Below are positions 15,241-26,199 of a stretch of 64,000 nt of DNA, piece after piece. The translations under genes and the position numbers were made by a program. This DNA is from Lineus longissimus (Eukaryota > Nemertea > Pilidiophora > Heteronemertea > Lineidae), in the NCBI RefSeq assembly GCF_910592395.1, contig NC_088324.1:62001-126000 (forward strand), given 5' to 3'. Below the pieces are notes generated by a model. It was not told the DNA's origin, did no database searches, and saw nothing but the letters and a program-made list of their open reading frames with translations. Numbering within the stretch: the stretch's first letter is position 1; each line of letters begins with the position of its first letter.

Positions 15241-16482
15241 AGCAATCTGAGAATTCTGGATGTTTACCTGGGCGTCAGAAACCACGAATATGTGCATTTT
15301 GTATGGTCCCTTTCCAGATTTCTTTGTAATAGATAATTGAATACCATCTTTTGTGTTCTGGAGCTTCTTTCCTGATCCGTGTAGACAATTATCTTCAGAA
15401 GTTCTCAGGTCCAACCATAAACCATAGTGATTAGAATCACCATAGTATTTCTCCATGGTCATGTTACAGTCATGAGTTTTCTTCAAATCTTCAGACATAA
15501 AATGTTTCTTGATCTCCTCCCATTGATCCATCATTCTCATTCCTTCTGGGAACACCTGATTGGCAACACCCTCTATTGTGATCTGCACTTTACTTATGTT
15601 AGGGTTTTCAAACTTCTCTGAATCTCTAGCTCCATCTACATAGTCAGACACAAATAGTAATAATAATCCTTTAATAGACATTCTTGGAAAGTTGATGTTC
15701 TCATTAATTAGTGTTTCATTAGCAGTAACATTGACTGTGTTAAAATGGTCTACCCAATCATAAAATATTGAGAATCCAGAATTGTACTTGTAACTCAATT
15801 GACTAGCAATCATCTTATTAGTAACCGTGTCGTATTCAAAACAAATATTCTCTAGTTTGTAGCCCATGCTAGCTGTGGTTGTGGTGACTATGATTTCCTC
15901 CTTTGGTGCTAAAGTTATTTCAATAATCACATCTTCTTGAATTGGAAACTTGTAAAATGGAGCATGATGATGGAATAGTTCAAAATCTAATGGTATTTTG
16001 TACTTCTTGTCAAACACTTTCTTTAAAGTCTTTTCATTAGCTGTTTCTCCAGTGACATCAGCTTCAGCGACTCCTGATCTTAATTCTCTAAGATTTTTTG
16101 ACTGAATACCCTGAAAAACTCTATCATTTCTTTCTTCTTCTGTAAACCACAGATCTTTAAATGTAGAATAATGACTGTATTCGTCAAGGTCAAATATCTG
16201 CTCTGTTCCCCACTTAACCACCATCTTTGAAATCAGGTTTCTACCAAGATTATTTACAACACTATTTTTAGAATCACCAGAAATGGTTACATCAGCAGAC
16301 AGATAAAGAGATTTAGGTACAAAGAATGTATTCTCTCGCAATGCCGGTATTCTAACATACAGTGTTTCTTTGGGGTTAGCAGATGATGGGTTATGAGTAA
16401 TGATATGATGCTGCCTCTCAGCTTTCAAACCAAGTGGAATCTTATGTGCCCTTTCGGTATTTAATAAATATCCTGTTGCCAT
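15226..16482 (-). CDS. Polinton major capsid protein (double jelly-roll)
   Basis: 418 residues, the normal length for a Polinton/adintovirus major capsid protein. Family-typical stretches are visible: GLKAERQHHIITHNPSSANP near the N-terminus, NNLGRNLISKMVVKWG, YSTFKDLWFTEEER, a central FELFHHHAPFYKFP, and LWLDLRTSEDNCLHGSG near the C-terminus. The same landmarks occur in the capsid gene of element 2 (THNPNSVNP; VGRNIVERI; FKDFWLTEKQR; LYIDLRSTQDNTVHGSG), which supports the call. The product forms the pseudo-hexameric trimer of the icosahedral capsid. No stop or frameshift is seen. The start is in AAATAGAAAATG, a context also found at the polymerase and paralogue-1 penton starts. Confidence 0.87.
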   Translation of the reverse strand: MATGYLLNTERAHKIPLGLKAERQHHIITHNPSSANPKETLYVRIPALRENTFFVPKSLYLSADVTISGDSKNSVVNNLGRNLISKMVVKWGTEQIFDLDEYSHYSTFKDLWFTEEERNDRVFQGIQSKNLRELRSGVAEADVTGETANEKTLKKVFDKKYKIPLDFELFHHHAPFYKFPIQEDVIIEITLAPKEEIIVTTTTASMGYKLENICFEYDTVTNKMIASQLSYKYNSGFSIFYDWVDHFNTVNVTANETLINENINFPRMSIKGLLLLFVSDYVDGARDSEKFENPNISKVQITIEGVANQVFPEGMRMMDQWEEIKKHFMSEDLKKTHDCNMTMEKYYGDSNHYGLWLDLRTSEDNCLHGSGKKLQNTKDGIQLSITKKSGKGPYKMHIFVVSDAQVNIQNSQIASLQH

Positions 16483-16544
16483 TTTCTATTTATTTGCTAG
16501 TAAAATTATGTGGCACTCATTTCGCAAACGTAGTAATCAATAAG

Positions 16545-16632
16545 ATTCTCTTAGAAGAGAATAACTAGGTCATTGGATTCTCTTCTAAGAGAATATCTAG
16601 GTCAGATTGATTGGATTCTCTTCTAAGAGAGT
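16545..16632. repeat. Three copies of an 18-bp palindrome near the element end
   Basis: ATTCTCTTAGAAGAGAAT at 16545-16562 and its loop-inverted form ATTCTCTTCTAAGAGAAT at 16577-16594. A third, diverged by one or two bases, is at 16615-16632. Stem 8 bp, loop 2 bp. They are spaced 32 and 38 bp apart, between the capsid start codon and the terminal hairpin. Confidence 0.85.
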
Positions 16633-16712
16633 CACAACTAGAAAGTAGAGTATGATACTGAGTCGATATTTTGTTAAAGCTGACATGATGATTTCTACAG
16701 TAATTTCATTGA

Positions 16713-16842
16713 AGAATATATGTATTGTGGTGTCTGGTTCTTAGGGGTTTCTAAGCTATTTTGAGACAAAAAGGCCTGTAAGGGCTTTTGTTAAAATAGC
16801 TTAGAATTACCTAGATTCCTACCACCACAATACATATATTCT
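16713..16842. repeat. 130-bp terminal hairpin, probable right terminus of Polinton element 1
   Basis: The outer 20 bp are perfectly inverted (AGAATATATGTATTGTGGTG against its reverse complement ending in CT). The inner arms continue as an imperfect inverted repeat (TCTAAGCTATTTT against its complement) to a short loop near 16785. The right end coincides with the point where host sequence shared with 44817 begins. No duplication flanks the hairpin itself (CATTGA on the left, AGTTCA on the right), so it does not behave as a separately inserted MITE. Confidence 0.65.
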
Positions 16843-18409
16843 AGTTCAAGGAAGTAAAATAAGGATTTGAGCGCATCAAAGATGTGAGAGATTCTTGTGC
16901 GTCAAAGTTACGAAATGATCTTAAATCAATCTGCCTATGTTCATGCGTTCCCGCACAAATTGACGTCACTTGGGTTGGGTCGGCGCTTCAAATAAGAATA
17001 CGCCTTTTGCCACACCCGGAACTGCATGTTTGTTGAGTGTCGATTTCTGCCGTCTTATCGTCATCGTCCTTATTTTGTCGTACAAATGCTGAATCATGGA
17101 TCGGAAGAGCATAAAGTATCGGTGAGTTATTAGGGTTGGCACAGACTCACCCCAGTGCCGAAATTAAAAAAACTTCAGAATTGATCGATTGCCGCCATCT
17201 TGGATCTCGGCATCCTTAGATTCAGGGTTTTGATAATCCTAAGTCATCCGCCGCATCGCCAGTTCGGACTGTAAATCATATTCAGGCCGAATTATTGCCA
17301 CTTTCTCTCATAAAACGTTTTCTTTTATTAATAACTAAGAAAATATGATCTTTATAAATAAAATCTGACACTTACTGGTGGGTTTTAAGATGATTGTATG
17401 GAGAACTATAAACGCAGCGTAGTGCAGCAATCATTTTCGCGGGCTTAGTGGTGATGCGTGTTAATTCAGAAAGATTCTTTCCTTTTCTGTACACGCGGTA
17501 CTGCTTTTCAAGATGGTGGCAAGTTACTAGTTCTAGAGGCGTTGTAAGGAACGAAATCAGCGCCTCTCGTGTCAAGATTTGTGTTTGCAATGATCCAGTG
17601 CATCGTACGGTGGCCCATATAGGACATGCGTTTATTTTCATTATACATGTACATGTATTTGAAAAAAGTTCTTAATAGAACGCTATATTTTCTTTTGAAT
17701 TATATTTTTCTCTCCTCATTAACAACCGCCGTCGGAAATAATTGTCACTGCGGTGGAAAATATTTTTCACCGCTGTGTATGTAAGCGACTTATGTGAGGG
17801 GCCAAATTTTTCCTTTGATCCGAATGACCCTTGAAGCTGGTAAACTTTAGTGCACCCTTTCGGTCGTGTGGATGGAGATGCGTTTACAATATCGTTTATG
17901 AAGCAAAATGATAACCAGTTTACGAAGACACGCAAAGAGATGTCAAATTTGGCAAACTTATTGGCCTCTGTACGGATAAACAAAATGACGTTCTGATGCT
18001 TGTATAGATAAGTACAGCATATATAGCATGACGCATTTCGTGGAAACAGAGTTTTGTAAAGAAAACTGATAGTATCATTTGGTTGGGATGTATGGGGGCA
18101 AGGAAAACAAATTAAAAACTTTAAATAGGCTAAACAAGTATAAATTGGCTAAAATAGTCTCTTTTGACATGAAAAGAGCAAATGGCACTTTCTACATGCG
18201 ACATAATAAACACGCAAAGAAGCATGTTGTAGTACAATGACTGAATACAACTTCATAGTAGGGAGTAGGTCTTCTGTGTACATCTCACGAAACGGGACGA
18301 CCTTCGTGGCGTCTGCTGGCGAGTTTATACTAGTCACGAGGGGATAAATCAAGCTCGTTTCAACAGGTGAGGTGTCATTTATAACGGTACCCATACTTGC
18401 TGCACTTAC
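16843..18409. other. Non-coding host sequence (intron-like) between element 1 and module A
   Basis: Bases 16843-17056 match 44817-45033 closely, and 17757-18400 match 45034-45680. The 700 bp between (17057-17756) have no counterpart downstream of module C. I see no supported exon. Short promoter-like words occur (TGACGTCA at 16961, CCGCCATCTTGG at 17192) but their meaning is doubtful in an intron. Confidence 0.6.
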
Positions 18410-18602
18410 GTTTCGTGCATTTGAATCCATCTCCTTGGTATCCTTTCTTGCAGCCACAAGTATACACCCCTTTGTCTCCAGGTCTGCATTCAGCATCCTT
18501 GCCACAAGGTTTAAGCTCACTGGACCCTAGCTTGGCGACTGATCCTACTTTGATACACTTGTAAAGTGTCGTGCAGTCGGAGCTTATGCGCTCATCACCA
18601 AT
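18410..18602 (-). CDS. Module A, EGF-like exon
   Basis: 64 codons. It starts with the tail of the TIL region (IGDERISSDCTTLYKC), then an EGF-like domain (CGKDAECRPGDKGVYTCGC, GYQGDGFKC). It ends with one base of a split codon and would splice to the next module or, by comparison with module C, to a laminin-G-like exon left of element 1. Confidence 0.82.
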
Positions 18603-18897
18603 CTGATAGGTAAAAAGAATTGTTGACAATATCAGCAGATGAAGTACAATGAAAAGCCCCACTACATGCTCTGGTCTCTGCAATCCTGATGAGATTACGT
18701 CATACCGGAAAAGAGAAGAAGCAAAGACCGTATAGTTATTTCCTCATAAGAGTAGCAATATAAGCAGAACTACTGACGAAATGGTTGATGAAGGTAACAT
18801 TGTCTTAGACGGCGAGGGGGGCGATTTCTTCGTTCATGCAGTTTAGGGTGAAGAGTTAGACACGATCTGACTCAGTAAGGTTCTACTCATTACCCAC

Positions 18898-19097
18898 CGT
18901 GTAATAGTTTTTGTCTGCATCCCAACAGCCACATGACTGCTCGGGGACACACGAATCACCATCTCGGATGAAGCCTTTATTACACTTGCAGCCTTCCATC
19001 AACTCATCCTCACAGAAGATTGGTTCGGGCTTGATACACGTCGGTTGGCATGGACGCATCTTGGACTCATATACGCTGTTAGCAGGGCACTTCATTG
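18898..19097 (-). CDS. Module A, TIL domain exon
   Basis: Trypsin-inhibitor-like Cys-rich domain: CPANSVYESKMRPCQPTC, then CKCNKGFIRDGDSCVP and CGCWDADKNYYT. The donor is GTGGGT. This site, not the GTAATG four bases downstream, keeps the phase with the EGF exon. The peptide is identical in modules A, C and E over the exon. Confidence 0.85.
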
Positions 19098-19654
19098 CTG
19101 GAAAATGACATTGATATTAATCGTATATTAACAGTAAAAAGAGAACAAGGTAGAGACCATTCGATAATAAAGTGAAAACTGTGATGATGGTTTTAACGTC
19201 TACATGCTTGTTTTAAGGATGTCAGGAAAGGTCTCATCATTTACAATGCGCTCACATCAGAGCCACTGCCCCAACACCAGAATTTCACAACACGAGTCAA
19301 TGGATGCTGGCGCTGACCAAACACAAGATCCACAAGAGCCAATTTACTCGGGTTGAAACCAGACGCTCTTGGCATTTACCAGATCCTAGAGCCAATGGAC
19401 CCACTCCAGATGCACTGGAACAACGCCAGCACCACTTGCTCCACACCGAAGCCAAATGGTTCTTGATTTTCGAACTTCTGTGACCAGTTGCCTTAGGCAT
19501 AGCGTGACCTCAGGAATATTCCCCAATCAAATTGAGGGTTACAAGGCTAGAACTTCATTGGTTCCATTTTGATATTCGACAAATAATCGGTAGGCCATTA
19601 TTGTAGATTTGAAGCCAAAGCATCTTTTTGAAAAGCAGAATGAGTCAAACTTAC

Positions 19655-19953
19655 GACAGAATGTGGTTGTTCTCCAAACCTTCGAAGGTTGGTAACCATT
19701 CAGCTGACATTCGCTGGCGAATTCTCCCACATCAGCGCATATCACTTCTTTAATGGACTCGGGTTTGTCCACAAAAGCGCAAGCATCTATCTGGCAAGCA
19801 GCATAGGCTGACTTCCAGTCTACCTTTCCGCTCTTGATGCACTCTGCGAATGGTCCAGTGGTTGACTTGATGTAACCGCAGTACGTGTCTGATGCAATGA
19901 GGGCATTGTTCTTATCCGAACATTTGATGACTGGATCCTCGCTCTTCTTACAG
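19655..19953 (-). CDS. Module A, C8 domain exon
   Basis: About 99 codons with the eight-cysteine pattern of the C8 domain that follows vWD (CKKSEDPVIKC ... YCGYIK ... FAECIK ... AACQIDACAF ... VICADVGEFASECQLNG). Acceptor TACTTTAG, donor GTAAGT. Confidence 0.85.
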
Positions 19954-20560
19954 CTAAAGTATCAACACTATTAAATTCGACTTCTATTTGGAATGAATAC
20001 AAAAATCTGCTGTATGGTAAGACTTCCAAAGTCATCCTACCTCTCTGGACGAACTATTCTAAAGGATATCACGAATTAGCTGTCGCCCACCTGTCTTATT
20101 TGAATGTGACGGTGTAACATCTGTGGTTGTTCCCCATGTTTCAGTGTTTCCAAACAATAGGCAGCTAGAGAGACCATGACTTTTCAATAGGGGGGATACA
20201 CAGAAATACTCGTCAATCTATTTTTGAGCATTCCCAAACAATGAGGGGAAACACTCAAAAACAGAAACACTCAAAAACATTACAACGGTACTCATGACCG
20301 CAAGTAAAGGCTATCTGTTCGTATTCAACAAAGGGCGAATACTATTCTAAACCTTTCGATGTAATTCTGACATCGGTTGAATATTGCAGGATCCATATTC
20401 AGATAAGACATAGTGTGGTTTGTTATATATGTTATCAACTATGTATAAAGACCTACTTGATGTTATCAAGCATAGAACTTATTATTTTCAAGGTAAACAA
20501 CCGATTTCTTTTGTTTTATTTGATCATATTTCAAACGGCTTGTTTGAAATATACACTTAC

Positions 20561-20850
20561 TTAACTAATGGCACATCCGAGTCATCGGGAACCTGATAAT
20601 TATTGAAGCTAGTCAAGGCATCTGTTATTCCATCGCAGTCACCACACATTCCAGTAAGCTTTCCAGCACCTCCATACTGCCAGTGGCCAAGAGATGTCAC
20701 AATACCTCCATATTGACCACCGAATGACAAAGCGAAGGAACAGGTTGGCACTGATATCTTAAAGTCGTTGGCACCAGATTTTGTGGCACTGAGAGTATGT
20801 CCGCCTTTGAGTTTGAGGTTAAAGGGCATTCTTTGTGTGAGGCCACTGAC
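20561..20850 (-). CDS. Module A, vWD domain exon 2 (CGxC half)
   Basis: Second half of the vWD fold: Gly-rich strands and TGMCGDCDG, the CGxC-type motif of vWD domains linked to disulfide exchange and multimerisation in von Willebrand factor and mucins. It reads DGITDALTSFNNYQ, the A/C variant. Donor GTAAGT after two bases of a codon. Confidence 0.85.
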
Positions 20851-21796
20851 CTGCAGAACAAAGTTGTGGTGACTTGTTAGAGAGTAATGCAATGTCCGTA
20901 TAACTGGATAACATAAGTTTTTATATTAGTCGATGGGTGTATCGAAATCGCGAGATAAGTAATCATTATTTTCTACTTCCCTCGATCATGACAATCACCA
21001 TTTCCAACGCTGCTGTTTACTTCTCAATTTAATGAGAGTACGGCCGAATATGATACAAAGCCTACATGCAACTGCACGTTCATCTTGACCACTAGGATTT
21101 TTGCAACTTATCAAGATATACTGTGAGTATAATACCGCGAGGTTCAGTATGCAGTATGTGTCAAGATTATTTTCCCGTTAGGCCTGGCGGCACAAGTCAC
21201 CATATACATGATTGACCGATAACACAGGGCATGTACCTGGTGAACGTCTGGTCATCGCTAAAAATAGCACGGGATAGTCTGACCATCGAAAGTAGGCTAT
21301 AAATTAGGTTAAATTCCACACATCGCAGAGCGGAGTCTGTTTCAATGGGCAATTTCAATGGTTTCAAAACAAGGATAACTCCAGACTACAGCCTCGGTCT
21401 CATAAATGTTCGCCTTTTCAGGTTCCATATTTGCAATACATCCTCTGGCGCATGTTACTCTCACAGAGGTTGGCATCTAGCGATTTCGCATTCCGCATCT
21501 CGCGGTTTATAATAAGCCGGTAAAAATACCATTACACTTCAGTATACTGACTGAACATTGCTTGCATTTTGATTTCGCCTATCACATGCAAGTAACGCGA
21601 AAAAACCCCAATGAGAAACAAGTGAGATGTAAACGCTCTTGGATCCAAACATCTTATTAGAGTGTGCAGATCGAGATTCTGTCTTGATGAAAGAAAAATG
21701 AACCACCACACCAATATGACGGTTCTAGCAATTTATTCGAACAGCGAAAATTCATCAAAAAAAGGGTGGAGCATATACTCGTATATGAGAACGTAC

Positions 21797-22044
21797 CCTA
21801 GTCCATCCGTCCTTGTGAAGTCTGACAACGAAACCTCCCATCTTCAGGTCCATCATCCTACCGAAAGACACAATTGTGTTGCCTCGATATTCATTCTTCA
21901 CCTCAATGGAGAAGGAACACGCGTCGTCAGAGTTGGTCGTCTTGGAGAAGACGTATTTACAGACACCCATGAAGTCGATCATTCTGTTAAAATCGTCGTA
22001 ACGATGGTAATGGGGATCTCCCCAAGCCTTGCAGGTGCAGATTT
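21797..22044 (-). CDS. Module A, vWD domain exon 1 (GDPHY half)
   Basis: 82 codons. ICTCKAWGDPHYHRYDD followed by FMGVCKYVFSK is the classical start of a von Willebrand factor type D domain, with the GDPHY motif and calcium-binding acidic residues. Residue after TTNSD is Asp (shared with module C, Val in B and D). Secreted, disulfide-rich protein; ends in phase 0. Confidence 0.85.
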
Positions 22045-22371
22045 CTAGTGGATAAAACAGACGGAGAGCTACACTTAGTATACATCAAACATCAATAATC
22101 TACATGCATCAATTTGTGCTGGGAGACACTCAACTTCGCTACATAGTTTGGAATCAAATGAGTCTAAACACGCCTGATATACAATTTGACTTACCGTTAT
22201 GATGCACCGATAATTGAATACATGTCGTTTGGATGAACAACTTTCAAGAGCAACACTTTGAGAACCAAGATAAAGTTTTAATGCGTTGTATCATTTCTAC
22301 AGAGGCATTTTTATCACTAATCAATTAGTTCGTTATTGGTTATTGAAACTCAATTCCAAAGACGGACTTAC

Positions 22372-23688
22372 TTTCTGTACAATTCTTCAATCTGAGATCC
22401 CATGATTTCGGTGGAGTACAACCTGAAGTGAAGGAAAACAAGAAAATGTGTATTTAGCCTCGAGGTTAAGAACGAACACCTCTTGATGAGTGATCGAAAT
22501 TAGAATGTCATGTAACATCTCCAAGCAAAGCTGAATGTAGATAGACAGTAGTGACTACGTGGCTTCGGTAATGTTAACAACTACTTGCCTTGAACCAGAC
22601 TTTTCCCTTCAGTGTTTTGTCTATTCTATCATCGTCTCTGAACAGCGTACAGGCTACACTACATCTGACAAAGTATTTAATGTATCAACAAATCATTTGA
22701 TGTACGAGCACTTTTTCAGATTGAACATCTTTGAATCCATAATTTGAAATTTAAGGATTCGGAATTAAGGCTTCGGTGTATTATATCTTTTTACATTGAA
22801 TATCCTCCAATATAATGAACTATACTTACGAGCAACACAGTCTCCTTTCTTCAACATGTCAGAAGGTTTACACCCTGAAGGTAAAATTTGAACGGAATAA
22901 CTTTTATACTCTGGCTTTTCCAAATATATCTCCAAAAGGATATATGAACTTCATTAATATAATTATCAGGTCGGAGTATACATTCTAACATTAAAACCTA
23001 ACCATCATCACATTCACAATCACGAAAATCTTAATGACTGCCACCAACGGTCCTTGGATGTCGAGGCCAAGGACCACGGCACTAGTATCTCCCAGGCTTC
23101 ATCATCAGTAATCGTTATCGTGCGTTTGTTATTATACAGTTATTAAGATAAGACATACATACTGTCTACACATCGTTTGGTCGGGATGTTCCATAACTGA
23201 GACTCGGTGCACCCTAGAGAAAAAGGTAAAGCATTAAACGACAGTTAATGGTTACGAAACTTCATTCAGCTTAGAATGGATTCAATTTAGAATCCACCCA
23301 GTGATTGTGTATTAATGTACAAACTCATGACTTAAGGAATTCACACCGCACTTGCGCGTCACTCTATCATGAATGAGATCGCGATGGTTAAGTAGCTTTG
23401 GCAAAGCCTTTGGTGAGGTCGCATCCAAAAAACGAGTGCAGATAATGAAAACGAGTTGCAAAGCGTTTAAAATACAACACTGTTTTACCACAGTCGAGCT
23501 GCCTTAAGAGGATAAACTACAGAAAGACAGATATATTTAAAAGGATAAGTGCTATGTTGTAGGCTAATCCTGTGATGTCTCATACTCACTCGGTGTGCAG
23601 ATCTTCTTGGTGTCATCCCAGATCTCCTCTGGAGCACAGCGGTTGACACATTTATCCCCCGTCCATCTCTTTGCAACATTTGTGCATT
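22372..23688 (-). CDS. Module A, four short Cys-rich exons
   Basis: Exons 23590-23688 (99 nt), 23163-23213 (51), 22830-22874 (45) and 22372-22422 (51). Each begins with two bases and ends with one base of a split codon (phase 1 introns). They encode CTNVAKRWTGDKC ... CTP, CTESQLWNIPTKRCVD, CKPSDMLKKGDCVA and CTPPKSWDLRLKNCTE. Each is a small Cys-x(n)-W/K-rich-Cys unit leading into the vWD domain. I know no named domain for this short repeated unit. Confidence 0.75.
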
Positions 23689-24231
23689 CTTGAAAAAAAG
23701 GAAGTTAATTACTGGCAGTGAAAACTTCTTCTTCTCCCTGCTTAATGTTTAATCCTTCAACAGAAAAACACTTGAAACTTTTAAACTTTAGTGCACCCTT
23801 TCGGTCGTGTGGATGGAGATCCGTTTGCAATATCGTTCATGAAGGAAAATGATAACAAGTTTACGAAAACACGCAAAGGGATGGCAAATTTGGCCAAAAT
23901 ATTGGCTTTTGTTTGGATGAACCAAAGGACGTTCCGATGCTTGTATAGATAACTGCAGCATATGAAAGATGCCATGGTACGCACTTGGTGGAAACAGAGT
24001 TTTGTGAAGAAAACTGATAGTATCATTTGGTTGGGATGTTTAGGGGCAAGGAAAACATATTACAGATACTCTAAAGATGTTGACATAACCATGAAAAGCA
24101 CATGACTGATGGTCCCAGACGACCTTCGTGGCGTGTGCTAGCGAGTTTATACCAGTCACGAGGTGATATATCAAGTTCGTTTCAACAGGTGAGGTGTCAT
24201 TTATAACGGCAGCCAAACTTGCTGCACTTAC

Positions 24232-24424
24232 GTTTCGTGCATTTGAATCCATCTCCTTGGTATCTTTTCTTGCAGCCACAGGTATATACCCCTTTGTCTC
24301 CAGGTCTGCATTCAGCATCCTTGCCACAAGGTTTAAGCTCACTGGACCCTAGCTTGGCGACTGATCCTACTTTGATGCACTTGTAAAGTGTCGTGCAGTC
24401 GGAGCTTATGCGCTCATCACCAAT
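24232..24424 (-). CDS. Module B, EGF-like exon
   Basis: CGKDAECRPGDKG, then CGCKKRYQGDGFKC; all EGF cysteines present. It should splice to the first exon of module A (23688) with matching phase. Confidence 0.8.
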
Positions 24425-24719
24425 CTGATAGGTAAAAAGAATTGTTGACAATATCAGCAGATGAAGTACAATGAAAAGCCCCACTACATGCTCTGGTCTC
24501 TGCAATCCTGATGAGATTACGTCATACCGGAAAAGAGAAGAAGCAAAGACCGTATAGTTATTTCCTCATAAGAGTAGCAATATAAGCAGAAGTACTTATC
24601 AAATGGTTGATGAAGGTAACATTGTCTTAGACGACGAGGGGGGCGATTTCTTCGTTTATGCAGTTTAGGGTCAAGAGTTAGACACGATCTGACTCAGTAA
24701 GGTTCTACTCATTACCCAC

Positions 24720-24919
24720 CGTGTAATAGTTTTTGTCTGCATCCCAACAGCCACATGACTGCTCGGGGACACACGAATCACCATCTCGGATGAAGCCTTT
24801 ACTACACTTGCAGCCTTCCATCAACTCATCCTCACAGAAGATTGGTTCGGGCTTGATACACGTCGGTTGGCATGGACGCATCTTGGACTCATATACGCTG
24901 TTAGCAGGGCACTTCATTG
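24720..24919 (-). CDS. Module B, TIL domain exon
   Basis: Differs from modules A, C and E by one residue (CKCSKG instead of CKCNKG). Confidence 0.83.
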
Positions 24920-25476
24920 CTGGAAAATGACATTGATATTAATCGTATATTAACAGTAAAAAGAGAACAAGGTAGAGACCATTCGATAATGAAGTGAAAA
25001 CTGTGATGATAGTTTTAACGTCAACATGCTTGTTTTAAGGATGTCAGGAAAGGTCTCATCATTTACAATGGCCTCACATCAGAGCCACTGCCCCAACACC
25101 AGAATCACACAACACGAGTCAATGGATGCAGGCGCTGACCAAACACAAGATCCCCAAGAGCCAATTTACTCGGGTTGAAACCAGACGCTCTTGGCATTTA
25201 CCAGATCCTAGAGCCAATGGACCCACTCCAGATGCACTGGAACAACGCCAGCACCACTTGCTCCACACCGAAGCCAAATGGTTCTTGATTTTCGAACTTC
25301 TTCGACCAGTTGCCTTAGGCATAGCGTGACCTCAGGAATATTCCCCAATCAAATTGAGGGTTACAAGGCTAGAACTTCATTGGTTCCATTTTGAAATTCG
25401 ACAAGCAATCGGAAGGCCATTATTGTAGATTTGCAGCCAAAGCATCTTTTTGAAAAGCAGAATCAGTCAAACTTAC

Positions 25477-25775
25477 GACAGAATGTGGTTGTTCTCCAAA
25501 CCTTCGAAGGTTGGTAACCATTCAGCTGACATTCGCTGGCGAATTCTCCCACATCAGCGCATATCACTTCTTTAATGGACTCGGGTTTGTCCACAAAAGC
25601 GCAAGCATCTATCTGGCAAGCAGCATAGGCTGACTTCCAATCTACCTTTCCGCTCTTGATGCACTCTGCGAATGGTCCAGTGGTTGACTTGATGTAACCG
25701 CAGTACGTGTCTGATGCAATGAGGGCATTGTTCTTATCCGAACATTTGATGACTGGATCCTCGCTCTTCTTACAG
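25477..25775 (-). CDS. Module B, C8 domain exon
   Basis: Eight-cysteine pattern as in the other modules, exactly 5822 bp from the module A copy; splice sites intact. Confidence 0.83.
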
Positions 25776-25959
25776 CTAAAGTATCAACACTATTAAATTC
25801 GACATCTATTTGGAATGAATACAAAAATCTGCTGTATGGTAAGACTTCCAAAGTCCCCTTACCTCTCTGGACGAAGTGTTCGAAAGGATATCACGAATTA
25901 GCTGTCCCCCACCTGTCTTAATTGAATGTGACGGCACTCATGACCGCAAGTAAAGGCTG

Positions 25960-26199
25960 TGTGGTGATCTGGTAGCTCTTGGTGTGTTGGCCTTAGGCCA
26001 GATGGCGCCACTGGTCGGGGGCTGCCGGGTGACGGGACCATGATGAGACACCGTAGGAGTGGAGAGGGTGAAGACGGCATGGTTTTAGATGAGATGTGAG
26101 GATTCGGTGTCGAAGGAATAAAGGAGTTTTATAGACATGAAGGTATGTTAGCGTGAGTTAATGCCGAGCAAGGAGAAGTACCCCCGACGAAACTTCACA
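25960..26199 (+). repeat. 5' LTR of gypsy element
   Basis: 240 bp, TG...CA ends, AATAAA word inside near the 3' half. TGGTGACAGC starts two bases after it and is the likely primer-binding site; I did not match it to a tRNA. Confidence 0.92.

Larger units (their letters stand above)
1..16842. mobile_element. Polinton/Maverick element 1 (left end outside window)
   Basis: The block holds the hallmark Polinton set: protein-primed family B DNA polymerase, retroviral-type integrase with chromodomain, A32/FtsK-like packaging ATPase, double jelly-roll major capsid protein and penton-like protein. It also has several accessory membrane proteins typical of Polintons in marine invertebrates. The right limit is placed at 16842. 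Sequence from 16843 onward is closely repeated at 44817 in the host array, whereas sequence to the left is not. The last 130 bp form a hairpin beginning AG and ending CT. No adenain-like protease was seen; it may lie left of the window. The element shows one in-frame stop in the polymerase but otherwise long open frames, so it looks fairly recent. Confidence 0.88.
18410..23688 (-). repeat. Module A of the vWD-C8-TIL-EGF array
   Basis: Nine exons in transcription order: 23590-23688, 23163-23213, 22830-22874, 22372-22422, 21797-22044, 20561-20850, 19655-19953, 18898-19097 and 18410-18602. All have AG acceptors and GT donors (mostly GTAAGT), and their phases join without a break. The sum is 1476 nt, or 492 codons. 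The first exon begins, and the last ends, in phase 1, so modules can be chained in frame. Introns of 0.3 to 1 kb hold no other gene. An intronic segment of about 175 bp (near 20113-20288) is present here and in module C but absent from B, D and E. Confidence 0.8.

Noticed and set aside
16961-17203. Promoter-like cluster (TGACGTCA, CCGCCATCTTGG) with a tiny ATG exon and GTGAGT donor at 17096-17121
   Set aside because: By comparison with module C this is intronic DNA; the words are short and the exon has no partner. Chance is more likely.
18149-18520. Minus-strand frames overlapping EGF exons (starting SLNLVARML)
   Set aside because: Out-of-frame shadow of the EGF exon, repeated in every module for the same reason.
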